Assembly: GCA_016720595.1 (NCBI GenBank) | Contig: JADKKI010000035.1 | Coordinates: forward strand, 42,145-106,144 | Length of the DNA: 64,000 nucleotides | Origin: Myxococcales bacterium | GTDB taxonomy: Bacteria; Myxococcota_A; Polyangia; Haliangiales; Haliangiaceae | Reading direction: 5' to 3' | Shown here: in pieces, positions 1 through 8,767 of the stretch | How positions within the stretch are numbered: the first letter of the stretch is position 1 | Layout: the number at the start of each line of letters is the position of its first letter | Notes under the pieces: model-generated | Database searches by the model: none | Told to the model about the DNA's origin: nothing | What the model saw: only the letters and a program-made list of their open reading frames with translations | Position numbers and translations under genes: made by a program

Positions 1-52
1 AGCATCCGACCGGGAACCCCAGTAGCTGAGAGTGCGGGCACGAGGAGCCGTG

Positions 53-370
53 ATGCAGATTCAGACAAATACTGACCACAACGTCGATGGAACCGAAGCC
101 CTGGGCGCTCACGTCCGCGAAGTCGTGGAGGCTGCACTCAGCCAATACGCAGATCGGATCACGCGCGTCGAGGTCCACCTCAGCGACGAGAACGGCGCGA
201 AGCGCGGCGAGAACGACAAGCGTTGCATGATGGAAGCGCGCCTCGCGGGTCGACAGCCGACGGTCGTCACCTGCAATGCAGGGACCGTGCATCAGGCGGT
301 CGCCGGCGCGGCAGACAAGCTTCACCGATCGATCGAGAGCGCGCTGGGGCGAGTCTCGGACCTCCGGTAG
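53..370 (+). CDS. HPF/RaiA-family ribosome-associated protein
   Basis: A 105-residue protein whose length and pattern match short hibernation-promoting factors: an N-terminal strand, a helix with a conserved Ala/Val face (VREVVEAALSQY), a strand with RVEVHLSDEN, and a C-terminal helix. Family members bind the 30S decoding region and slow or store ribosomes in stress. The start is the ATG at 53, preceded by GAGGAG about 6 nt upstream; an in-frame GTG at 32 lies further up without a better site. There is no long C-terminal dimerisation domain, so it is the short type. It converges on the DUF389 gene. The family call rests on overall pattern, not on a diagnostic motif. Confidence 0.72.
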   Translation: MQIQTNTDHNVDGTEALGAHVREVVEAALSQYADRITRVEVHLSDENGAKRGENDKRCMMEARLAGRQPTVVTCNAGTVHQAVAGAADKLHRSIESALGRVSDLR

Positions 371-415
371 TGGGTGTCCGCGCCACGCAGCTGTTCTCGC
401 GCTCGAGCGACGCGA

Positions 416-2122
416 TCAAGGCGTCGAGGCGGATCCCTTCGATGCGGAGCCAGCGCCGCCCCCGGACGCGGATCCCTGGGCCTCGGGCACAGGAGCCGGC
501 GCGCAGGCGCCCAGCACCGGTGTGAGATTCCAGCGGTCTCCACGGGTGATGGTCACGTTGGGAACGTCCTGGAACGTGCGCTCGATCGTCTCGCGCACCG
601 CTGTGGTGTTCGGATCCTCCACGACCGGGGGCTTACGCGGCTTGGAGGTGGTCGGGGGGGCGGGCGGCGCGACTACCACGATGCAGAGCGAGATGCCGCG
701 GACCGGGCGGGCGAGCTCGACGGTCCTCAGCGCACGTGCGAGCCAATCGACACCGTCGGCGGCAGCGGCATCGACGACATCGAGCGTAGCCTCCACGACC
801 AGGATCTCCTCGTCGGGAGCAAGGGCGTGCTGCAGGAGCTCTGTTCCCGACTCGCCGAGCGGAGCGCCGAGGTGGACGACCTGGACCCGCAGCGGGGATC
901 CCGCTTCCATCCAGGCCGAGACGAGCGATCCCGTGCCGCGCTTTGGCCACACGCGTTGAGCCAGCTCGACGAGCTCCGCCGGCGTGTGATGGGCGAGGTC
1001 ACGGATCGGCTCCGCGACCACGGGCGGAGGTAGCTCGTTGATCCGCGTGGCAAGCGCGCCGAGCGACTTCGCATCGGGGACCGCCCACACCGAAAGTCGC
1101 GGCTCGGCCTCGCCAAACCGCACGAGCGCCTCCCGGAGCTGCTTGTCGAGTTGCTGCGCCGCGCGGCTGTCACCGATGATGACGACTCGTACGGCAACGC
1201 CGTCGATCCCCATCTCGATCGACGACTGCGCCACCCGCGCCTTGGTCGTCGTCAGGAGACCCTCGAGCTCCCGCCGGATCTCGCTGCGGCGGGTCATCTC
1301 GCCGACCGCCCGGCGGAGCGGGACGAAGATCGCGGCGAGCAGGAGCAGCGGCAGCACGAGCCTGGACACGACGCCGAGCCGCTTCGAGGCTCTCGAGACG
1401 CGACGGCCGAGCCGATACGCGACGCCATGAATGTCGGAGTCCGACTCGTCCTCGGAGGCCACGTCCACCTGCCCGAACCCGACGAGCAAGAACACGACGC
1501 CCGCCACGGTGATGATGCCGGTGATGTTCGCCGTGAACAGCAGCGCGGCGCCGCCGGCCATGCGCCACTCGCCGATGCTCAACGCATAGCCAGCGGTGCA
1601 CAGCGGAGGCACCAGCGAGATCCCGATGCTGGTGCCCGCGGCCGTCGAGGCCATGTCGCTCGACGAGAACATCGCGGCGTACGCGCCGGCCAGGGCACAC
1701 GCGGCCGCGACGAACAGGTCGATCAGGCTCGGCGCGGTCCGTGCGGCCAGCTCGCGCGTGATCTCGTGGAACGGCAGGAGCCACGAGATCGCAGTCGACG
1801 CGGCGACGACCGCGATGATGCTGACGACGGAGCGGAGCCCGGATCGGAACACCAGCGGCGACGAGCCCGTCGCGAGGCCCATCGCGAGCTCGACGATCGG
1901 CTTCATCAGCGGAGCGATCAGCATCGCGCCGATCACGACCGCGGTGCTGTCGAGCGCGAGCCCGAGCGTCGCGAGCGCCGCCGCCATCATCAGCTGGAGC
2001 CAGTAGCCGACGCCCGCGCCGGAACGCGGCTGCAGCATCGCTTCGAGGACCTTCGCGCGCGTGGCTGTTTCGAGCCCGAGATGCCGGGCGATCCAGTCCT
2101 GGCCCCGTGCGATCAAGGACAT
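416..2122 (-). CDS. DUF389 family integral membrane protein
   Basis: The protein has about 568 residues. The N-terminal half holds the DUF389 membrane core: several hydrophobic segments, including the conserved stretch STAVVIGAMLIAPLMKPI, followed by a segment rich in Gly and small residues (TAAGTSIGISLVPPLCTAGY). After the last membrane segment (LLLLAAIFVPL) there is a soluble C-terminal region of about 250 residues with alpha/beta character and a Ser/Gly/Ala-rich tail. The function of the family is unknown. The ATG at 2122 is preferred because GGAGA lies 5 nt before it; another ATG is at 2134. The gene follows the antiporter by about 30 nt on the same strand, so the two are probably co-transcribed and may act together in membrane ion handling. 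That last point is inference only. Confidence 0.8.
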   Translation of the reverse strand: MSLIARGQDWIARHLGLETATRAKVLEAMLQPRSGAGVGYWLQLMMAAALATLGLALDSTAVVIGAMLIAPLMKPIVELAMGLATGSSPLVFRSGLRSVVSIIAVVAASTAISWLLPFHEITRELAARTAPSLIDLFVAAACALAGAYAAMFSSSDMASTAAGTSIGISLVPPLCTAGYALSIGEWRMAGGAALLFTANITGIITVAGVVFLLVGFGQVDVASEDESDSDIHGVAYRLGRRVSRASKRLGVVSRLVLPLLLLAAIFVPLRRAVGEMTRRSEIRRELEGLLTTTKARVAQSSIEMGIDGVAVRVVIIGDSRAAQQLDKQLREALVRFGEAEPRLSVWAVPDAKSLGALATRINELPPPVVAEPIRDLAHHTPAELVELAQRVWPKRGTGSLVSAWMEAGSPLRVQVVHLGAPLGESGTELLQHALAPDEEILVVEATLDVVDAAAADGVDWLARALRTVELARPVRGISLCIVVVAPPAPPTTSKPRKPPVVEDPNTTAVRETIERTFQDVPNVTITRGDRWNLTPVLGACAPAPVPEAQGSASGGGAGSASKGSASTP

Positions 2123-2154
2123 CGCAGTCTCCATACCACGACACCGCGAGGTCC

Positions 2155-3393
2155 CTACTCCGAGCCGAGCCCGAGTCGACGAACGAGCGGTGCCAGGGTC
2201 AGGCCCTGCACGAGGATCGAGCACGCCACGACCGCGTACGTGAGGACCAGGATCGTATCGCGCGTCGGGCCCTCGGGCAGGGAGAGGGCGAGGGCGACGG
2301 AGATGCCACCCCGCAGTCCGCCCCACGTCATGATCTTGATCGCGTGCGGCGACAGCGTGCTGCGCAACCTGAGGAGCGAGATCGGAATGGCGACCGAGAC
2401 GAGTCGCGCGAGCAACACGAGCGGGATGGCCAGGCTCGCGGCGACCGCGAGCCCGGAGGTGACCTTGAGGCGCGTCGCCTCGAGCCCCAACATCAAGAAC
2501 AGCACCGCGTTGAGGATCTCGTCGATCAGCTCCCAGAACAGATCCACGTGGTGACGGGTCTCGTCGGACATCGCGAGGCGACGGCCCTGGTTCCCGACGA
2601 CCACCCCGGCGACGACCACCGCGATCGGCGCGGACACGTGCAGCCGCTCCGCCGCGGCGTAGCCGCCGATCACGAGTGCCAGCGTGATCAGCACCTCGAC
2701 CGAGTACGCGTTGATGCTCCGCAACAGGCGGAATCCGACGTAGCCCAGCGCGAGGCCAAACACCGCACCGCCGAGGGCCTCGCGCGCGAACAACGCGGCG
2801 ACGTCCCCGGCGCTCATGTCGCCGCCACTGGCGACGCCAAGGACGACCAAAAACACGACCACGCCGATGCCGTCGTTGAACAGCGACTCGCCACCGATCT
2901 GGATCGCGAGCTCGGAGGGCGCCTTCGCCGACTTCAGGATCCCGAGCACCGCGATCGGATCTGTCGGCGAGATCAGCGCGCCGAACACGAGGGAGTTGGC
3001 CAGTCCCAGGTCATGCCCGAGCAGGATCATCATGCCGTAGGTGGCGAGTCCGACGATCGCGGTCGACAACACCGTCCCGCCGAGGGCGAGTAACCCGATC
3101 GACCATCGGTGGGTAGAGAGATCCGTGAGGTCGATGTGCAGCGCGCCGGCGAACAGCAGGAAGCCCAGCATCCCGTGCAGCAGCGTGTGGCCGAAATCCG
3201 CCTGGGCGACGATCTGCTCGAGACGGGTCGAGTCGATGATGCCGGCGGCATCGAGGCCAACGATCACGAGCGAGCCGAACAACGCCATCGCCATCAGGCC
3301 GATGGTCGACGGCAAGCGCAGCACGCGTGCATTCAGGTACCCGAGCCCTGCCGCGAGCGAGAGGAGGATGGCTGCGAGTTCGAAGCTAGTCAT
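2155..3393 (-). CDS. CPA1-type Na+/H+ (cation/proton) antiporter
   Basis: A 412-residue polytopic membrane protein with around 12 hydrophobic segments. It carries the two hallmark motifs of CPA1/NhaP exchangers: FGALISPTDPIAVLGIL near residue 150, where the Asp is the ion-binding residue, and GGESLFNDG near residue 180. An arginine-containing helix follows in the second half (LGLEATRLK). The family swaps cytoplasmic Na+ or K+ for protons at the inner membrane. There is no long cytosolic regulatory tail, so it is a compact form. It is the first gene of a two-gene unit with the DUF389 protein. Ion selectivity cannot be read from the sequence. Confidence 0.88.
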   Translation of the reverse strand: MTSFELAAILLSLAAGLGYLNARVLRLPSTIGLMAMALFGSLVIVGLDAAGIIDSTRLEQIVAQADFGHTLLHGMLGFLLFAGALHIDLTDLSTHRWSIGLLALGGTVLSTAIVGLATYGMMILLGHDLGLANSLVFGALISPTDPIAVLGILKSAKAPSELAIQIGGESLFNDGIGVVVFLVVLGVASGGDMSAGDVAALFAREALGGAVFGLALGYVGFRLLRSINAYSVEVLITLALVIGGYAAAERLHVSAPIAVVVAGVVVGNQGRRLAMSDETRHHVDLFWELIDEILNAVLFLMLGLEATRLKVTSGLAVAASLAIPLVLLARLVSVAIPISLLRLRSTLSPHAIKIMTWGGLRGGISVALALSLPEGPTRDTILVLTYAVVACSILVQGLTLAPLVRRLGLGSE

Positions 3394-3473
3394 CGGTCAC
3401 CTGGAGATCTCGTGCGAGGTGGATCCGGTGATCCTGCACGAGGCGAAGCTCAGTGCACAACTGATCGCCTTCT

Positions 3474-3731
3474 GACCACCGTATCTACGCGCCGGCCGCT
3501 GTGGCACGCGTGCAAGCGGGCAGGACTTCGCCAGATCGGCTGGCACCAGCTGAGGCACACCTTCGCGTCACACCTGGTGATGCGTGGCGCCTCGATGAAG
3601 GCCGTGCAGGAGCTGCTCGGCCACTCGTCGATCATGCCCATCTCGCGCCCGAGGTCGTCAACGAGACGGTTTGTCTCCTCGACGGACCGGGCAGAGAATG
3701 GGCAGAGAAGTCGAAAGCCGCCGCTAAGTAA
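3474..3731 (+). pseudogene. Remnant of a tyrosine recombinase/integrase C-terminus
   Basis: The reading starting near 3495 gives the conserved C-terminal half of a phage-type integrase: WHQLRHTFASHLVMRGAS, then KAVQELLGHSSI. The HxLRHT Arg box and the LLGHSS His box are intact. The frame then shifts by one near 3635, and the other frame continues with AHLAPEVVNETVCLLDG, which is the usual end of the domain after the catalytic Tyr. The N-terminal three quarters of the enzyme, including the first catalytic Arg, is missing. It ends 13 nt from the 3' end of tRNA-Ala, the normal place for an integrase of an element inserted at a tRNA. No other element genes remain nearby. Confidence 0.68.
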
Positions 3732-3743
3732 CCGAACTTCGGG

Positions 3744-3816
3744 TGGAGATTAGGGGGATCGAACCCCTGACCTCGTGAATGCCATTCACGCGCTCTCCCA
3801 GCTGAGCTAAATCCCC
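3744..3816 (-). tRNA. tRNA-Ala (anticodon GGC)
   Basis: On the minus strand the 73-nt sequence folds as a full cloverleaf. The acceptor GGGGATT pairs with AATCTCC (one G-U). The D arm is GCTC/GAGC, the anticodon stem is CGTGA/TCACG around the 7-nt loop ATGGCAT, so the anticodon is GGC. The T arm is AGGGG/CCCCT with TTCGATC in the loop. The discriminator is A. The CCA end is not fully encoded (A followed by CCC). The 3' end borders the integrase remnant. Confidence 0.96.
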
Positions 3817-3833
3817 GGGTATGTGCGGGCTTT

Positions 3834-6125
3834 CTACCGGGGGCCCGATTTGGTGTCAAGCGTCCGCTGGCCCCACGCTTCCTGAGGTTGGGTACCGACG
3901 GCGAAGGTCAGGTGGTGGCCACCGAGCAGTTTATCCAGCGGGATCGAGGGGCTATCGAATGGGGCACCGTCGAGCTCGGCGTGATGGACATACGGTGCCT
4001 CGGGCGCCGCTTTGGGGGCGTCGATCTGGAGCGTGGAGCCATCGCGCAGGTGGAGGGTGATCGCGGGGAACAGCGGGGAGGCGATCGCGAGGTCGGCCGT
4101 GCCGGGCGTATCCGGATAGAACCCGAGCGCGGACCACACGTACCAGGACGACAGGGCGCCGAGATCATCGTTGCCGGGGAGGCCGCTCGGGAGGTCGGTG
4201 AACGTGTGGGTCATGATCCGGCGCACGACCTCCTGCGTCTTCCACGGCGCGCCGACGTGATCGTAGAGGTAGGGCGTGCCGAACTGCGGTTCGTTGCCGA
4301 TGTAGAAGTGCGGCAGGCTGAGGCCCGCGTTGAGCTGGAGGAACAGTGCATCGAGCCGCGCGATCGTTTGCTCGGGCCCTCCGAGCGCCGCCGCGAGACC
4401 GCGCGGATCGTGCGGGACGAAGAACGTGTACTGGGCGGCGTTGCCCTCGATGAAGCCGCGCTGAGAGCGGGGGCGGAACGGCACCTTCCACGCGCCGCTG
4501 GCGTGTCGCGGGCGGATGTAGCCGGTGGACGGATCGAACAGGTTCTTCCAGCGCATCGAGCGGTGCGTGTACGCGTCGGCGAGATCGGCGTCGCCGAGCG
4601 AGCGCGCGAGCTGGGCGATCGCGAAGTCGGCGGCCGCGTACTCGAGCGTGACGGCGGCCGAGCCCCAGCCGCCTTCCGGATCGTTCGGCAGGTAGCCGAG
4701 GGTGTCCGCGAGCGCCTCGCGTGGGCGGACCGGCCACTGGTTGCAGGTCGCATCGCGGCGGGTGGCGAGGGCGAGGGCGCCGCGCGCATCGAACCCGCGG
4801 GCGCCGAACGCGTACGCGTTGGCGACGATGAGCGCGCCCGGATCGCCGACCATCACGCCAGTCTCGTCGTTGGCGAGGGCCCAGCGCGGCAGCCCGCCGC
4901 ACTGCTCGCCCGAGGTCACGAGCGAACGCACGATGTCGTCGGCGCGCTCGGGGTAGAGCAGGGTGACGAGCTGGATCCACGAGCGATAGATGTCCCAGCC
5001 CGAGAACGTGGCGTAGTGGGTGTAGCCGATCGCGCGGTGCACGGCGCCATCGAACCCGGTGTACTCGCCGGTGACATCCGAGGCGACATTCGGGTGGAGC
5101 AGTGAATGGTAGAGCGCGGTGTAGAACGTGCGGAGCGAACGGGCATCGCCTTCGGGGATCTCGATCCGGCCGAGCGCGTCGTTCCAGGTGCGCGCGGCCT
5201 CGGCGCGGATCTGATCGAACGTGAGGTGGTCGCGGAGAGATGCCTCGAGGTTGGCAAGGGCGTTGTGGGGGCTGACGTACGAGATCGCGATCGTCACGCC
5301 AACGGTCGTGCCGCTCGAGGTGTCGAACCGCAGCCACAGACCGGAGCGAGGTCCGCGAGCCTCGCGTGCGTTCGGTGTCCACGCATCGCCGCGCCACGAA
5401 GCGCTGTCGACGATCGGGTGATCGAACTCGGCGGCGAGGTGGATCGTGTAACCCGAGGCGTGGCCGCAGAACTTCTCGCTCGAGAGCGAGGCGGTGATCC
5501 GGTTGGGCGCCACGATGTGGAGCTCACCGCGCGTGACCTCTGCGGCATCGTCGGTGACGGTCTTGCCGGCCTCGACGAGCAGCCCGGCCGGTGCGCCCAC
5601 CGGGAACGCGATGCGCGCGGTGCCGGAGCGCGTGCGCGCCGAGAGCTCGACCTCGATCCCCGAGCCGAGCTTGACGCGATAGTAGCCCGGGCTCGCGAGC
5701 TCGTCGGCATGGCGAAACGTGGCGGCGTGGCGCGCGTCGTACACGGCCTCCGCACGCGTCGGCACGATCGAGGCGGGCAGGAACGGGAAGTCGAGCATCG
5801 CCGGGCAGCCGGTGCCCGAGAGGTGCGTGACCGAGAAGCCGCGGATCCGCTGATCGCGGTAGTGGTAGCCGAACTCCGCGCTCGGCGAGGTATCCGGGCT
5901 CCACTGGATCATCCCGAACGGGACGGTCGCTCCAGGGAACACCGCGCCGCCGGTGTCACCGGGCGGCGGATCGGGTGCATCGCCGTCGTCCGTGCCGATG
6001 AACGGATCGACGTGGCGCACCAGGCCCTCGGCCGCAGGGTGCGGGTGCGTGGCCGGCGTCGGGCGATGGGCACGGTGCGGATGGCATGCCACCAGGGCCG
6101 CGACTGCGATCAGCGAGCGGCGCAC
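3834..6125 (-). CDS. GH92 alpha-mannosidase, lipoprotein
   Basis: A protein of about 763 residues that matches glycoside hydrolase family 92, the calcium-dependent exo-alpha-mannosidases. It begins VDPFIGTDDGD after the signal region, has the substrate-site motif SVTHLSGTGCP, and near residue 650 the strongly conserved PGNDDLGALSSWYVWSALGFYP, in which the Asp pair provides the catalytic base in the family. The N-terminus reads SLIAVAALVAC, a short lipoprotein signal with a lipobox ending in Cys, so the enzyme is probably anchored in the envelope and trims mannose from external glycans. The start is a GTG at 6125, one nt after the TGA of the upstream gene, so translation is probably coupled. 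Linkage specificity cannot be told. Confidence 0.88.
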   Translation of the reverse strand: MRRSLIAVAALVACHPHRAHRPTPATHPHPAAEGLVRHVDPFIGTDDGDAPDPPPGDTGGAVFPGATVPFGMIQWSPDTSPSAEFGYHYRDQRIRGFSVTHLSGTGCPAMLDFPFLPASIVPTRAEAVYDARHAATFRHADELASPGYYRVKLGSGIEVELSARTRSGTARIAFPVGAPAGLLVEAGKTVTDDAAEVTRGELHIVAPNRITASLSSEKFCGHASGYTIHLAAEFDHPIVDSASWRGDAWTPNAREARGPRSGLWLRFDTSSGTTVGVTIAISYVSPHNALANLEASLRDHLTFDQIRAEAARTWNDALGRIEIPEGDARSLRTFYTALYHSLLHPNVASDVTGEYTGFDGAVHRAIGYTHYATFSGWDIYRSWIQLVTLLYPERADDIVRSLVTSGEQCGGLPRWALANDETGVMVGDPGALIVANAYAFGARGFDARGALALATRRDATCNQWPVRPREALADTLGYLPNDPEGGWGSAAVTLEYAAADFAIAQLARSLGDADLADAYTHRSMRWKNLFDPSTGYIRPRHASGAWKVPFRPRSQRGFIEGNAAQYTFFVPHDPRGLAAALGGPEQTIARLDALFLQLNAGLSLPHFYIGNEPQFGTPYLYDHVGAPWKTQEVVRRIMTHTFTDLPSGLPGNDDLGALSSWYVWSALGFYPDTPGTADLAIASPLFPAITLHLRDGSTLQIDAPKAAPEAPYVHHAELDGAPFDSPSIPLDKLLGGHHLTFAVGTQPQEAWGQRTLDTKSGPR

Positions 6126-6126
6126 G

Positions 6127-6750
6127 TCACGAATCGCTCGACGACGGATCCTTCGGCGGCACGTCATCGGGGTGCATGTAGGCGGCCAGATCTTCGTCCT
6201 CGTCCTCGAAGCTGATCCCGCCCTTGCGGAGGCCGGGCACCGGCATCTGCTTGGCCTTCGCGGGCTCGGGTGGTGCATCGTCGACGGGCGGCCGCCACAC
6301 GCGCTCGCCCGCGGGGCGCGAGGATTTCGGAGGCGTCCAGCGCGCGCCCGAGCCGACCGTGCCGTCGTCGGCGCCGCGTCCACGCGCATCGAACCGCTGG
6401 CGAGACGGCGGCGTCGCCACCTCGTCGGGATCGTCGTGGGTGGGGCCGCCCTGGGCGTCGAGCTCGTCGAGGTGGCGGATCAGCTCGCGCGCCTCGGGCA
6501 GCTCGCCCAGATCGATCTCGCCCCGACGGATCAGATCGAGGACGAGCTCGCCGAGCTCTGCGAGGGAGTCCTGCCGCCGCCGCTGCTGGCGGGCATCGTC
6601 GAGCCGTGCACGCCCCTGGCCAAGGGCCTCGCCCACCGCGTCGCGCACGACGCCTGCTTGATGGAGGGTGGTCCGGAGCAGGGTGCCCAGCGTCCCCTTC
6701 AGCTCGGGAGGGCGGAATGCCCCGCCTCCACCGCGTCGCTTCTGTGCCAT
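6127..6750 (-). CDS. Hypothetical charged protein upstream of GH92
   Basis: A 207-residue soluble protein I do not recognise. The first half is predicted helical, with a Gly-rich start (RRGGGGAF) followed by two amphipathic stretches (TLLRTTLHQAGVVRDAVGEA and RQDSLAELGELVLDLIRRGE). The second half is low complexity, rich in Pro, Arg and Asp, with a short acidic run EDEDEDLAAYMHPDDVPP near the end. There is no signal peptide or membrane segment. Its stop is one nt from the GTG of the mannosidase gene, so the two form an operon. It starts only 37 nt from the divergent propeller gene. The role is unknown. Confidence 0.7.
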   Translation of the reverse strand: MAQKRRGGGGAFRPPELKGTLGTLLRTTLHQAGVVRDAVGEALGQGRARLDDARQQRRRQDSLAELGELVLDLIRRGEIDLGELPEARELIRHLDELDAQGGPTHDDPDEVATPPSRQRFDARGRGADDGTVGSGARWTPPKSSRPAGERVWRPPVDDAPPEPAKAKQMPVPGLRKGGISFEDEDEDLAAYMHPDDVPPKDPSSSDS

Positions 6751-6787
6751 GGCGGCAGCCTAACACCTGGGCTACCGTCGGTGCTCG

Positions 6788-8758
6788 GTGCAGTCGCGGG
6801 CCCTCCTCCTCGGACTTCTTGCGTGCGTGGCTGCGTGCCCGCCGCCGGAGCCGCCGCGCCCGATCCCGCCGGTGTCCACGGGCAAGGTCCGCGTGCGCGT
6901 GTTCACGGAGCCGTCGCCGGTGCGGGTGCTCGCGTCCGCCGAGCGCTTCGTGTTCGTGGCGACGGAGCACGATCTCGAGCGGTTCGATGAAGCCGGTGGC
7001 GTGTTCGCGCTGACCTCGCAATCCGGGCTCGCGGGGAGCTCGGTGATCGCGCTCGGTCCCGATGCCGATCGCCATGCCGTCTGGGTGGTCACCGACGGTG
7101 GCCTCGGTCGCTACGACACCCACGCCGAGGTCTACAGCACGATCGCCGATCCTCCGGCGTCGATCGGCCTCGAGTTCGCCACGCTCGCGAAGGATGGCGC
7201 GAGCGTCGCCGCGGCGAGTGATGGCGGTGCGTGGCTCGGGACCAAGCAGGGCCTGATCTATGTCAGCGCGAAGGGCGGCTGGACCTCCACGCCGATCAAG
7301 GAGCCGATCCAGGCGCTCGCTCGCGATCATGCCGGGTGGCTGTGGATCGCCACGACGACGGGCCTGGTCGCGCGCAAGCCCTCGGGCGAGACGGTGCGGA
7401 TCGGCGCGGGCTCCGGCTGCACGGTCGTCCAGCCGCGCATGCTCGTCGAGCTGCCCGGCGATCGGATGATGGTGATCGGCGCGGATGCCGAAGGTCACGA
7501 GCGCCTCGCGTTCGGCGCGCAGCAGGCGTTCGTCACGTATCGCGCGCTGCCGGATGTCACGTGGGAGGCGGCCACGCGGCGCGCGACGGGCGCGTTCGTG
7601 ATGGGCGGCGGCCGGGTCTACCGGATCGGCGAGCCCGATCCCACGCGCGTGCGGCCGCTGTCACGCGATGGCCTGCGCCTGGTCCCGCTCAATGCCGATC
7701 CGAAGGCCACGGCGTGGGAGATCGATCCGATCGAGATCGTGGTCCCACCGGGCGCGACCAGCCTCGGCATGTCGGCGGATCAGCTGCTGATCGGCACGCG
7801 CGATCTCGGCACCGCCCGCTATCAGATCGCCGGTGATGGCACCGCGCGGCCCCGCGAGTGGCTGCGGCGCAAGCAGATGTTCCAGGATGCGACCACGCTG
7901 TCGGTGGCGTGCGCCAAGGTCGACGATTGCTGGATCGCCACCGGCGCTCGTCAGGCGTGGCACTGGACGGGCGATCGGTTCGTGGCCGGTGGGCCCGATC
8001 AGGTGGTGCTCGCCGTGGTCCGCGATCCTGCCGGGGCGATCTACGCGGTGCACCGCGGCACCGGCGAGGCGCTGCTGCACCTCTCGCGGATCGACAAGGG
8101 CGCGTGGACGCCGATCCCGAACGTCACGATCACTGCGCCCGGCCAGGCGCCCGAGATCAGCTTCGCGCGCTTCGCCACCAGCGGTTCGCTATGGGTGGGG
8201 CTGCGCTATCGCGATGGCATGGAGATGCGCGCCGGTGGGCTCGCGATCGTCGACACCGCGAGCGGCAAGGTCGCCTATCACCGCCCCGAAGCCGCCGCCG
8301 ACAAGGCGCTCCCGATCCCCGTCGGCGTGGTCGATGCGGATGTTCGCGGCGAGACCGCCTGGTTCGCCACCAACGAGGGCATCGCGCGCGTGGCCGGCGG
8401 CCAGGTCAAGCTGTGGACCGAGAACGATGGCCTGCTCTCCGAGCTCGCCCGCGCCGTGACGATCGCCGCGAACGGCACCGTGATCGTCGCCACCGGGGCC
8501 GGCGCTGCGATCTGGGACGGCAAGACCTGGACGTTCCCGCCGGCGCTCCGGTTCGAGCTCAACGACGTGGTCGCCACGCGCAACGGCCAGGTGTGGATGG
8601 CCACCGAGCGCGGGATCGCCGCGTGGGATGGCAGCAAGGTCCGCCGCGTGGACATGCGCCGGGGCCTCGCCGAGAACCAGATCCTCGATGTGGCGATCGA
8701 TCAGTTCGATCGGGTGTGGGCGCGCGGCGCCGGATCCCTGACCCTGATCTCGCAGTAG
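6788..8758 (+). CDS. Beta-propeller (Reg_prop-like) lipoprotein
   Basis: A 656-residue protein with a lipoprotein signal (LLLGLLACVAAC) and then a Pro-rich linker. The rest is made of repeats of about 45 residues with patterns such as GGAWLGTKQGLIYV, GWLWIATTTGLVAR, QVWMATERGIAAWDGSKV and LAENQILDVAIDQFDRVWARG. These match the two-component-regulator propeller repeats that form extracytoplasmic sensor domains. The sensing domain is normally fused to a membrane kinase or cyclase; here it is a free lipoprotein and the cyclase is the next gene, 9 nt downstream. The start is GTG at 6788, with the hexamer TACCGT ending 9 nt before it. The ligand is unknown. Confidence 0.78.
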   Translation: MQSRALLLGLLACVAACPPPEPPRPIPPVSTGKVRVRVFTEPSPVRVLASAERFVFVATEHDLERFDEAGGVFALTSQSGLAGSSVIALGPDADRHAVWVVTDGGLGRYDTHAEVYSTIADPPASIGLEFATLAKDGASVAAASDGGAWLGTKQGLIYVSAKGGWTSTPIKEPIQALARDHAGWLWIATTTGLVARKPSGETVRIGAGSGCTVVQPRMLVELPGDRMMVIGADAEGHERLAFGAQQAFVTYRALPDVTWEAATRRATGAFVMGGGRVYRIGEPDPTRVRPLSRDGLRLVPLNADPKATAWEIDPIEIVVPPGATSLGMSADQLLIGTRDLGTARYQIAGDGTARPREWLRRKQMFQDATTLSVACAKVDDCWIATGARQAWHWTGDRFVAGGPDQVVLAVVRDPAGAIYAVHRGTGEALLHLSRIDKGAWTPIPNVTITAPGQAPEISFARFATSGSLWVGLRYRDGMEMRAGGLAIVDTASGKVAYHRPEAAADKALPIPVGVVDADVRGETAWFATNEGIARVAGGQVKLWTENDGLLSELARAVTIAANGTVIVATGAGAAIWDGKTWTFPPALRFELNDVVATRNGQVWMATERGIAAWDGSKVRRVDMRRGLAENQILDVAIDQFDRVWARGAGSLTLISQ

Positions 8759-8767
8759 GATCTCTCC

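Noticed and set aside
223-1033. Several plus-strand frames over the HPF end and the DUF389 gene
   Set aside because: They have no signal, domain or ribosome site and are Arg/Ser/Pro-rich shadows of the real genes.
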